From NCBI GenBank assembly GCA_946415795.1, contig CAMKTW010000101.1:1-6140 (forward strand): a DNA stretch of 6,140 nt, read 5' to 3'. Each line of letters begins with the position of its first letter. Position 1 is the first letter of the stretch. Source of the stretch: an uncultured Bacteroidales bacterium. Its GTDB lineage: Bacteria; Bacteroidota; Bacteroidia; Bacteroidales; UBA932. The translations under genes and the position numbers were made by a program. Below are positions 1 to 5,972 of this stretch, piece by piece. Below the pieces are notes generated by a model. It was not told where the DNA came from. It searched no databases and saw nothing but the letters and a program-made list of their open reading frames with translations.

Positions 1-2
1 GC

Positions 3-305
3 AACGCGATTGTATTGGCAAAGGACAATATGCTGCTGGCCAGCGGAATAGGTCAGACATCCCGCGTGGATGCCCTCCGCCAGGCAATCGCCAAGGCGCA
101 GAGCTTTGATTTTGACCTGAACGGCGCCGTAATGGCCTCCGACGCCTTCTTCCCGTTCCCGGACTGCGTGGAAATCGCGTCCAAGGCGGGCATCACCGCC
201 GTGATTCACCCCGGCGGCAGCATCCGCGACGGCGAGAGCATCGACTTCTGCAACGCCCACGGTATGGCGATGGTCACCACCGGCAAGCGCCACTTCAAAC
301 ACTAG
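3..305 (+). CDS. purH: PurH, C-terminal part (bifunctional AICAR formyltransferase / IMP cyclohydrolase), 5' truncated
   Basis: The reading frame is open from the left edge (first full codon at 3, Asn) to TAG at 303-305, giving the last 100 residues of a protein that is usually about 510-530 residues long. PurH carries out the last two steps of IMP synthesis in the cytoplasm: transfer of a formyl group from 10-formyl-THF to AICAR, then ring closure. The visible part belongs to the C-terminal AICAR transformylase domain. Family hallmarks seen are NAIVLAKDNM at the edge, GIGQTSRVDA, the very conserved SDAFFPF, HPGGSIRD, and the terminal HGMAM...RHFKH, all close to E. coli PurH. The catalytic Lys-His of the transformylase and the whole cyclohydrolase domain lie outside the window. 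The TTG at 15 is an internal codon, not the start. mreB begins 23 bases downstream with no visible terminator, so read-through into the cell-shape genes is possible. Confidence 0.96.
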   Translation, partial: NAIVLAKDNMLLASGIGQTSRVDALRQAIAKAQSFDFDLNGAVMASDAFFPFPDCVEIASKAGITAVIHPGGSIRDGESIDFCNAHGMAMVTTGKRHFKH

Positions 306-328
306 CAAACAAATAAAAACACACAGAT
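306..328 (+). promoter_or_regulatory. A-rich leader of mreB without Shine-Dalgarno
   Basis: The 23 bases between the purH stop and the mreB ATG are almost all A and C (AAACAAATAAAAACACACAG) and hold no AGGAGG-like site. Bacteroidota commonly start translation from A-rich, unstructured leaders rather than by anti-Shine-Dalgarno pairing, so this is the probable ribosome entry region for mreB. I see no Bacteroides-type -7 box (TAnnTTTG) in it and no hairpin that could terminate purH transcription. Any dedicated mreB promoter would therefore have to lie inside the purH 3' end. Confidence 0.4.
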
Positions 329-1348
329 ATGGCATTTAATTTTCTGACCCAAGATCTGGCTATCGACCTGGGAACTGCCAACACCGTCATCTTTATGAAT
401 GACAAGAAGGTGATTGACGAGCCCTCTATCGTGGCCATCGACGCCTACACCGACAAACCGATGGCTGTCGGCACCCGTGCCAAACTGATGCACGAGCGTA
501 CCAATCCCGGCATCAAGACCATCCGCCCCCTCAAGGACGGCGTGATTGCCGATTTCGACGCAGCGGAGATTATGATCCGCGAGCTGATCAAGATGATCAA
601 CTACAAGAAGTCGTTCTTCACCCCGAGCCTCAAGATGATCGTGGGTATCCCTCAGGGCTCTACTGAAGTCGAGAAGCGCGCCGTACGCGACAGCTGCGAA
701 CACGCCGGCGGCCGCGACATCTATATGGTTTATGAGCCTATGGCAGCTGCGCTCGGTATCGGCCTGGATGTGACCGAACCCAGCGGCAATATGATCGTCG
801 ATATCGGAGGCGGTACCACAGAAATCGCCATCATCTCCCTGGGCGGCATCGTGGCTGCACAGAGCATACGCGCCGCAGGTGACATCTTCACCTACGAGAT
901 TCAGCAGTATATGCGTCAGCAGCACAACATCAAGGTCGGTGAAATCACTGCGGAGGACATCAAGATCAACATTGGCGCTGCCATTACCGATCTTGACGAA
1001 GATGTACCGCCGATGGTGGTCAAGGGCCCCAACATTATGACAGCCCACCCCATCGAGGCTGAGATTACCTCCCAGGAGGTGGCCCACTGCCTGGACAAGC
1101 AGCTGGCACGCATCGAAACCGGCATTCTGGAAGTTCTGGAACAGACACCGCCGGAGCTCTACTCAGACATCGTGGACAAGGGTATCTACCTTACAGGCGG
1201 CGGCGCCCTGCTCAAAGGCATCGACAAGCGCTTTGCCCGTAAGATCAACATCCCGTTCCACATCTCCGACGACCCGCTCCGCGCAGTGGCCCGCGGTACC
1301 TGCGCCGCCCTCAAGAACATAGACAAGTATCCGTTCCTGATGAGATAG
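329..1348 (+). CDS. mreB: MreB, actin-like rod shape-determining ATPase
   Basis: MreB polymerises with ATP into paired filaments on the inner face of the cytoplasmic membrane and steers the elongasome around the cell. At 339 residues it is the usual family length. Actin-fold motifs are intact: phosphate-1 IDLGTANT at residues 12-19; YEPMAAALG at 135-143, whose Glu136 aligns with the catalytic Glu (E. coli E143); phosphate-2 VDIGGGTTE at 157-165; and the adenosine motif TGGGALLKG at 289-297. The conserved segments RPLKDGVIADF (66-76) and DPLRAVARG (315-323) are also present. The N-terminus is short and uncharged (MAFNFLTQ), unlike the charged amphipathic helix of E. coli, while Phe96-Phe97 sit where the hydrophobic membrane-insertion loop lies. 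The ATG at 329 follows an A-rich leader; no earlier start fits because purH ends just upstream. It is first of five elongasome genes. Confidence 0.98.
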   Translation: MAFNFLTQDLAIDLGTANTVIFMNDKKVIDEPSIVAIDAYTDKPMAVGTRAKLMHERTNPGIKTIRPLKDGVIADFDAAEIMIRELIKMINYKKSFFTPSLKMIVGIPQGSTEVEKRAVRDSCEHAGGRDIYMVYEPMAAALGIGLDVTEPSGNMIVDIGGGTTEIAIISLGGIVAAQSIRAAGDIFTYEIQQYMRQQHNIKVGEITAEDIKINIGAAITDLDEDVPPMVVKGPNIMTAHPIEAEITSQEVAHCLDKQLARIETGILEVLEQTPPELYSDIVDKGIYLTGGGALLKGIDKRFARKINIPFHISDDPLRAVARGTCAALKNIDKYPFLMR

Positions 1349-1354
1349 CATTTG

Positions 1355-2176
1355 ATGGACTACCGCTCCAACTCATACAAGTTGCTGCTCACAATAGGCG
1401 TATTCATCGCCCTGGAGGTGATCTCCATTGTGATGATTACCCAGAACAGCGTGTTGCAGCGATATCTGATTATGGGCGGAGTCCGTTCTACGCAAGTGTT
1501 TTTCTGGGAGAGGAGCGAGGGTATCCGCGACTTTTTCAGCCTGCGTACATACAACCAGTCGCTGCAGCAGGAGAACGCCGAACTGCGCAGCAGACTCTCG
1601 CAGGTGCAGTATCTCCGCGAAATGCAGCCTGTGAGCGACACCACCCCAGGACTCTACAAATGGATACCGGCCAGCATCATCAAAAACAACCCCAACAAAC
1701 AGCATAACTATCTGATACTCAACAGGGGCGCTAAAGATGGCGTGGAGACGGAGATGGGTGTGGTGACTCACAACGCCATCGTGGGCGTCGTAGGGGCTGT
1801 GAGCGAGCACTACTGTTACGTGATATCGTTCCTCAACAAGAACCAGCGCGCCAGCGCAATGATATCCGGCACCTCGGACTTCGGCCTGCTCAGTTGGGAC
1901 GGCGTCGGGACCCGCGGGGCGACCCTCTCGCACGTCCCCCTCTCCTCCTCCGGAGCGGTGGGTGACACCATCTGCACCAGCGGTTATTCCACAATATACC
2001 CTCCCGATATTCCTGTAGGCACCATTGCTGACGTCGATGCCGTGAGCGGTATGTACAAGGATATGAAGATTGACCTGTTCCAGGACCTGGGCAGTTTGAA
2101 GTATGTCTATATCGTGCAGCGGCACCATCAGGACGAGATAGACGCACTCTCAAAAAACGCTGATAATATCAAGTAA
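1355..2176 (+). CDS. mreC: MreC, rod shape-determining scaffold protein
   Basis: MreC is a single-pass inner-membrane protein whose periplasmic domain links the MreB filament to PBP2 and is thought to switch PBP2-RodA to the active state. Numbering from the ATG at 1355 gives 273 residues, within the family range. Seen in order: a hydrophobic membrane segment at about 10-28; a short coiled coil rich in Gln, Glu and Leu at about 65-90; then the periplasmic beta domains. Family signatures are NRGAKDGV (123-130), VGVVG soon after, and TSGYSTIYPPDIPVG (208-222), which matches the typical MreC TSG...PPGIPVG motif. A TTG at 1352 would add one Met, but ATG is the better start and leaves a 6-base gap to mreB. 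No ribosome binding site stands out. mreD follows after 3 bases. Overall sequence conservation of MreC is low, so identity rests on the motif, topology and position together. Confidence 0.95.
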   Translation: MDYRSNSYKLLLTIGVFIALEVISIVMITQNSVLQRYLIMGGVRSTQVFFWERSEGIRDFFSLRTYNQSLQQENAELRSRLSQVQYLREMQPVSDTTPGLYKWIPASIIKNNPNKQHNYLILNRGAKDGVETEMGVVTHNAIVGVVGAVSEHYCYVISFLNKNQRASAMISGTSDFGLLSWDGVGTRGATLSHVPLSSSGAVGDTICTSGYSTIYPPDIPVGTIADVDAVSGMYKDMKIDLFQDLGSLKYVYIVQRHHQDEIDALSKNADNIK

Positions 2177-2179
2177 CAG

Positions 2180-2689
2180 ATGCCGTCTTACCTCCGTCAG
2201 ATTATCATATACGCAGTGGTGATTATTCTTCAGGTCATCACAAACAACTATGTCAATCTGGGGCCGATGATCTACATCTGCCTGGTTCCGCTGCTGGTGA
2301 TGTACCTGCCGCTGGACCAGAAGTCATACATCTCGCTTATCATCGCCTTCGGACTCGGGCTTATCATCGACATCCTCTCCGACGGGGTTATGGGCCTTAA
2401 CGCCGGAGCCGCCACTCTGCTGGCGCTGGTTTACAAGCCGATCTTCTACCCGGTGTTCCAGAAGAACAACTACAGCAAGAAATTTATTCCCACGGTAGAC
2501 GAAAGCGACATCTGGCACCACGTGCTGTACCTGCTCATTATAATCGCCATCTACTTCCTTTTCTACATAGCCTTTGACGGACTGGCCAAAACCACCCTGC
2601 TTGTATCCCTGATAAGGTATCTGATTAACATAGCGGTGAATCTTGCACTCGCCGTGATAGTTGACGTCACCCTGTTCAACAAGAGCTGA
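2180..2689 (+). CDS. mreD: MreD, rod shape-determining integral membrane protein
   Basis: MreD is a small polytopic inner-membrane protein that joins MreC in the elongasome; its exact biochemical role is not settled. The 169-residue product matches the usual 160-180. It is strongly hydrophobic, with about five or six likely membrane spans at roughly 7-22, 28-45, 50-66, 72-91, 113-132 and 139-163. The segment GLIIDILSDGVMGLN (60-74) resembles the conserved MreD region with an Asp in a membrane helix followed by a Gly-x-Asn turn. A polar loop at about 94-112 (KNNYSKKFIP...) separates the two halves. The ATG lies 3 bases after the mreC stop with no Shine-Dalgarno, and its TGA shares a base with the mrdA ATG. 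Sequence alone would give only moderate certainty; the position between mreC and mrdA makes the call firm. Confidence 0.92.
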   Translation: MPSYLRQIIIYAVVIILQVITNNYVNLGPMIYICLVPLLVMYLPLDQKSYISLIIAFGLGLIIDILSDGVMGLNAGAATLLALVYKPIFYPVFQKNNYSKKFIPTVDESDIWHHVLYLLIIIAIYFLFYIAFDGLAKTTLLVSLIRYLINIAVNLALAVIVDVTLFNKS

Positions 2690-2691
2690 TG
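2687..2691 (+). promoter_or_regulatory. TGATG stop/start overlap, mreD to mrdA
   Basis: The mreD stop TGA (2687-2689) shares its A with the mrdA start ATG (2689-2691). There is no Shine-Dalgarno-like sequence in the bases before it (CAACAAGAGC), so mrdA translation probably depends on ribosomes that have just finished mreD. The overlap is directly visible; coupling is inferred. Confidence 0.7.
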
Positions 2692-4527
2692 AGCAGGCGC
2701 AACACCATATTGCTTGTGTTGTTTGTGATTTTCCTGGCGATAGCCATCCGGCTCTTCACCATCCAGATCATAGACAAACAGTACAGTGAGACAGCGGGTA
2801 ACAACGCCCTCAAATACGTCACTATATACCCCGCCCGGGGCCGCATCCTGGACCGCAACGGCAACACCATCGTAGAGAACAAGATTACCTACGACATTAT
2901 GGTCTCCCCTCTCCTTGTCGAGCCCTTTGACACTCTGGCGCTGTGTGAGATATTTGGTGTCGACCGCGCTTATGTGCGAGAACGTTTTGAGCAGTATCAA
3001 TCCAACGCCCGCAAGATCGGCTACGGTTCTATGCCCTTCATAAAACAGGTGAGCAGCGAACAGTACAACGCCTTTGCAGAGCGGGAGTTCCTGTTCCCCG
3101 GGTTCGACGCCATAGCCCGTACAGCCCGCATTTATCCCATAAACGCAGGAGGAAACCTCATCGGATATGTCTCTGAAGTGGACCGCGACTATATAGAGAA
3201 GCATCCTGAATACCGCGCAGGCGACTATGCCGGCAAGACCGGTATCGAGAGGGCATACGAGCACCGTCTCAGCGGCGAAAAAGGCTATACGGTGTATTAC
3301 CGCGATGCACGCGGCCGCATCAAGGGTCATTACGACAACGGCTCCCTTGACAAGGAGGCGGTGGCCGGGAGCGACATCATCACCACCATCGACGCCGAGC
3401 TGCAGGCCTACGGCGAACGGCTGATGAAGAACAAGGTGGGGAGCGTGGTGGCCATAGAACCCTCCACGGGAGAGATCCTGACCCTTATCTCCAGCCCGGG
3501 TATCGATGTGAGCCAGCTGGCGGAGATCAACAAATACTACAAGGAGATCAGCGACAACCCGTACAACCCTATGTTCAACCGCACCGTGCAGAGCGCCCAG
3601 CCCCCTGGCAGCGTATTCAAGCTGGTCAACGGCCTCATTGGCCTGCAGGAAGGAGTCCTCAGGCGCGAAACCCGCTACCCCTGCGCCCGCGGTTACACCA
3701 ACGGCAAGATCCACGTAGGGTGCCACGGCCACCCCTCTCCCATCAACCTGACGCAATCCATAGCAATGTCCTGCAACGCATATTACTGCTATGTGCTGCG
3801 CAACATCCTGGACAACCGTAAATACGACAATATCGAGGAGTCGTTCAACAAATGGCGTGACTATGTCACCAGTTTCGGTTTTGGCCGCAAACTTGGCAGC
3901 GACGTGCCATACGAACTTGGCGGCAACGTCCCCACTGTGAACACTTACAACAAGCTTCACGGCAAGGGACGCTGGAAATCGCTCTCAATCATTTCGCTCT
4001 CCATAGGACAGGGCGAGCTGGGGTGCACCCCGCTCCATTTGGCCAACCTTTCCGCGACAATTGCCAACCGCGGCTTCTTCTACACTCCGCATATGATCAA
4101 GGGGACTGAGGAGTTTCCCCTTGATTCCATATACACCGAGCCCAACTACACTATGGTGGACCCTAAGTATTTCCCCTACATCGTGGAGGGTATGAATATG
4201 TCTGTCTATGGCGATGGGGGCACCTCCCACGTGGCCCAGGTGCCCGGTGTGAATATGTGCGGCAAGACCGGCACGGCCCAGAACCCCCACGGCGACGACC
4301 ACTCCGTATTCATCTGTTTCGCACCAAAAGATGATCCCAAGATTGCAGTTGCGGCTTATATAGAGAACGGCGGCTTCGGCGCCACCTGGGCCGCCCCCAT
4401 CGCCTCCCTTATCGTTGAGAAATACCTCAACGGCGAGATTGCGGAGGGAGCCCGCAAGGATCTCGAAACCCGGGTACGCAACGGATACCTGCTTAATAAA
4501 GTGCCAGTAAAGAAGAGGAGGAGATAA
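2689..4527 (+). CDS. mrdA: Penicillin-binding protein 2 (peptidoglycan D,D-transpeptidase of the elongasome)
   Basis: PBP2 crosslinks new peptidoglycan strands made by RodA during rod elongation and is a beta-lactam target. The 612-residue length fits the class B PBP2 family. Order of parts: short cytoplasmic tip, one membrane anchor at about 6-28, a dimer/pedestal domain with RGRILDRNG (50-58) and GKTGIER (182-188), then the transpeptidase domain from about 250. All three catalytic motifs are intact: SVFK with nucleophile Ser308 and Lys311, SCN at 361-363, and KTGT at 526-529. Between the first two sits a Cys/His cluster (C332, C345, H346, H348). The protein ends in a basic KKRRR tail, which should lie in the periplasm. 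The ATG overlaps the mreD stop and is the only start that places the membrane anchor correctly. SEDS partner rodA follows directly, which favours PBP2 over the division enzyme PBP3/FtsI. Confidence 0.98.
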   Translation: MSRRNTILLVLFVIFLAIAIRLFTIQIIDKQYSETAGNNALKYVTIYPARGRILDRNGNTIVENKITYDIMVSPLLVEPFDTLALCEIFGVDRAYVRERFEQYQSNARKIGYGSMPFIKQVSSEQYNAFAEREFLFPGFDAIARTARIYPINAGGNLIGYVSEVDRDYIEKHPEYRAGDYAGKTGIERAYEHRLSGEKGYTVYYRDARGRIKGHYDNGSLDKEAVAGSDIITTIDAELQAYGERLMKNKVGSVVAIEPSTGEILTLISSPGIDVSQLAEINKYYKEISDNPYNPMFNRTVQSAQPPGSVFKLVNGLIGLQEGVLRRETRYPCARGYTNGKIHVGCHGHPSPINLTQSIAMSCNAYYCYVLRNILDNRKYDNIEESFNKWRDYVTSFGFGRKLGSDVPYELGGNVPTVNTYNKLHGKGRWKSLSIISLSIGQGELGCTPLHLANLSATIANRGFFYTPHMIKGTEEFPLDSIYTEPNYTMVDPKYFPYIVEGMNMSVYGDGGTSHVAQVPGVNMCGKTGTAQNPHGDDHSVFICFAPKDDPKIAVAAYIENGGFGATWAAPIASLIVEKYLNGEIAEGARKDLETRVRNGYLLNKVPVKKRRR

Positions 4528-4529
4528 TG
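4516..4529 (+). promoter_or_regulatory. Strong Shine-Dalgarno for rodA inside the mrdA 3' end, with TAATG overlap
   Basis: AGGAGG at 4516-4521 is a perfect anti-Shine-Dalgarno match, placed 5 bases before the rodA ATG at 4527. The same six bases are the codons for Arg610 and Arg611 of PBP2, followed by AGA (Arg612) and TAA. The mrdA stop (4525-4527) and the rodA start (4527-4529) share one base. It fixes the rodA start and differs from the other starts in the window, none of which has such a site. Confidence 0.75.
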
Positions 4530-5963
4530 GTCAAGCATCGCAATCCATACCGCAATCTGGACTGGACTCTGATAGGTTGTTATCTGGCTCTGGTGTTATT
4601 CGGCTGGATAAACATCTTCTCCGTGCTGCACGGCGACAGCGGGAACATTTTCGATTTCAGCCAGAAATACGGTATGCACCTGATCTGGATAAGCATTTCG
4701 CTTTTGACCGCAGTAGTTATTATCCGCTTACTGCCGGCCAACCTGTGGCCCAGCGTTGCCTGGGTGGCATACGGGGCCGTGATTCTGCTGCTGCTTGCCA
4801 CTCTGGTGCTGGGTGTGAGCAGCCATGGCTCCCAGAGCTGGATATCAATAGGCAGTTTCCGGTTGCAGCCCGCCGAATTCTCCAAGATTACCACCGCCCT
4901 GGCGCTCTCCACGGTGATGAGCAAATACGGATTCACACTGAAAAGTGTTCCCAATATCCTCAAGATAGTGGGACTGCTGCTCCTCCCTATGGCGCTGATC
5001 CTGCTGGAGAAGGAGACCGGTTCTGTGCTGGTTTACATGGGCTTCCTCATAGTCCTCTATCGTGAAGGGATGTCGGGATGGCTCATCACCATCGCTTTTC
5101 TTGTGGTCCTGGAGTTCATTCTCACTATCATCTCCTCGCCATACGTGGCTATGGTGGTGGCCATTTGCATCTTCCTGCTGATATTTTTCTTCAAGAAAGA
5201 GAATTATCTGTTCGGACTGATTGTGGTGGTGCTTACGGCCGTGGCCCTGGCATTCCTGCCAAAACTTTTCCAGATTGAAGCCATCGCCGCAGTCAATCCC
5301 CTCCCGGTGGAGGCCTGGCTGGCAATAATCACAAGCGCCATTGTACTGTTTTTCATACTGCAGTTAATCATTCTTTCCCCCAGAAAGCAATTCGAGCGCA
5401 ACTCACTTATCGTGTTGCTGTGCGGCATACTGTTTATCCTGTCGGTACAGTTTTTCTACAACAACATCCTTCAGGATCACCAGCGTAACCGTATCGACGT
5501 ATTCCTGGGGCTGGTAGATGACCCCAAGGGCATAGGCTACAACCTGCATCAGTCCATGGTGGCCATCGGCTCGGGCGGATTTGCCGGCAAAGGCTATATG
5601 AACGGTACCCAGACCAGCCTGGGCTACGTACCGGAGCAGGAGACCGACTTCATATTCTGCACCATAGGCGAAGAGTGGGGCCTGCTTGGCGCCCTCTTTG
5701 TGCTGGCTCTCTATCTGACCATAATAAGCCGCATCATTATTCTGGCCGACAAAGCCAAGGACTCCTTCACCCGGATCTACGGCTACTGCGTGGCGATGTG
5801 CATAACCGTGCACGTGGTGATCAACATAGGTATGACCATCGGCTTGATGCCTGTCATTGGCATCCCTTTGCCGTTCCTCAGCTATGGCGGCAGTGCGCTG
5901 CTGGCCTTCACAATTATGCTGGCCATATTTATCAAACTGATATTCAACGAACAAAGAGCATAA
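4527..5963 (+). CDS. rodA: RodA, SEDS-family peptidoglycan glycosyltransferase
   Basis: RodA polymerises lipid II into glycan strands in the cytoplasmic membrane and works as a complex with PBP2, encoded just upstream. SEDS signatures are present: FRLQPAEFSK in the first half; QRNRIDVFL (319-327) leading to DDPKGIGYNLHQS (331-343), where Asp332 is the likely catalytic Asp; AIGSGGFAGKGY; PEQETDFIF (369-377) with GEEWGLLG; and PFLSYGGS (449-456) near the C-terminus. The usual QPDLG motif reads EKETG (161-165). At 478 residues the protein is about 100 longer than E. coli RodA (about 370). The extra length lies between W185 and Q319 and is very hydrophobic, suggesting two or three added membrane spans, for perhaps 12-14 in total. 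The start is set by the AGGAGG 5 bases upstream. PBP2 next door argues for RodA and not FtsW. Confidence 0.97.
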   Translation: MVKHRNPYRNLDWTLIGCYLALVLFGWINIFSVLHGDSGNIFDFSQKYGMHLIWISISLLTAVVIIRLLPANLWPSVAWVAYGAVILLLLATLVLGVSSHGSQSWISIGSFRLQPAEFSKITTALALSTVMSKYGFTLKSVPNILKIVGLLLLPMALILLEKETGSVLVYMGFLIVLYREGMSGWLITIAFLVVLEFILTIISSPYVAMVVAICIFLLIFFFKKENYLFGLIVVVLTAVALAFLPKLFQIEAIAAVNPLPVEAWLAIITSAIVLFFILQLIILSPRKQFERNSLIVLLCGILFILSVQFFYNNILQDHQRNRIDVFLGLVDDPKGIGYNLHQSMVAIGSGGFAGKGYMNGTQTSLGYVPEQETDFIFCTIGEEWGLLGALFVLALYLTIISRIIILADKAKDSFTRIYGYCVAMCITVHVVINIGMTIGLMPVIGIPLPFLSYGGSALLAFTIMLAIFIKLIFNEQRA

Positions 5964-5972
5964 ATACACAAC
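5964..5972 (+). promoter_or_regulatory. Short A/C-rich leader of gcvP without Shine-Dalgarno
   Basis: Only ATACACAAC separates the rodA TAA from the gcvP ATG. It has no Shine-Dalgarno and resembles the ACACA-containing leader of mreB. There is no room for a terminator or a separate promoter, so gcvP is probably read from the rodA transcript or from a promoter inside rodA. Confidence 0.35.

Larger units (their letters stand above)
329..5963 (+). other. mreB-mreC-mreD-mrdA-rodA elongasome cluster, probable single transcription unit
   Basis: Five same-strand genes encode the filament (MreB), the membrane scaffold (MreC, MreD), the transpeptidase (PBP2) and the glycan polymerase (RodA) of lateral-wall synthesis. 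Junctions are 6 bases, 3 bases, a 1-base overlap and a 1-base overlap, with no room for promoters or terminators between them. This spacing supports co-transcription, and the two overlaps suggest translational coupling that would keep protein ratios steady. Because flanking gaps are also short (23 bases before, 9 after), the transcript may extend into purH and gcvP. The gene order is standard for Bacteroidota; the co-transcription itself is inferred. Confidence 0.8.

Noticed and set aside
302..1087. 261-codon minus-strand frame opposite mreB
   Set aside because: Same codon-aligned antisense effect; the translation resembles no known protein and mreB is clear on the other strand.
1352..1354. 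TTG as the mreC start
   Set aside because: ATG follows immediately at 1355; using TTG would add only one Met and has no supporting ribosome site.
1900..1965. Locally GC- and pyrimidine-rich stretch in mreC
   Set aside because: Considered as a terminator or structured element, but there is no T-run, the frame continues without a break, and the residues match a normal MreC beta domain.
1373..2128. 251-codon minus-strand frame opposite mreC
   Set aside because: Codon-aligned antisense shadow of mreC, His/Val/Gly-rich with no motif.
2563..3960. 465-codon open frame on the minus strand opposite mreD/mrdA
   Set aside because: Its codons align exactly with those of mrdA, so its stops would need TTA, CTA or TCA in the sense gene, which are rare at this base composition. 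The product is low-complexity and His/Val-rich with no recognisable domain, while the sense gene has all PBP2 motifs.
4577..5065. 162-codon plus-strand frame inside rodA
   Set aside because: Out-of-frame with rodA, which encodes clear membrane helices and SEDS motifs across the same bases; the alternative product has no motif and no ribosome site.
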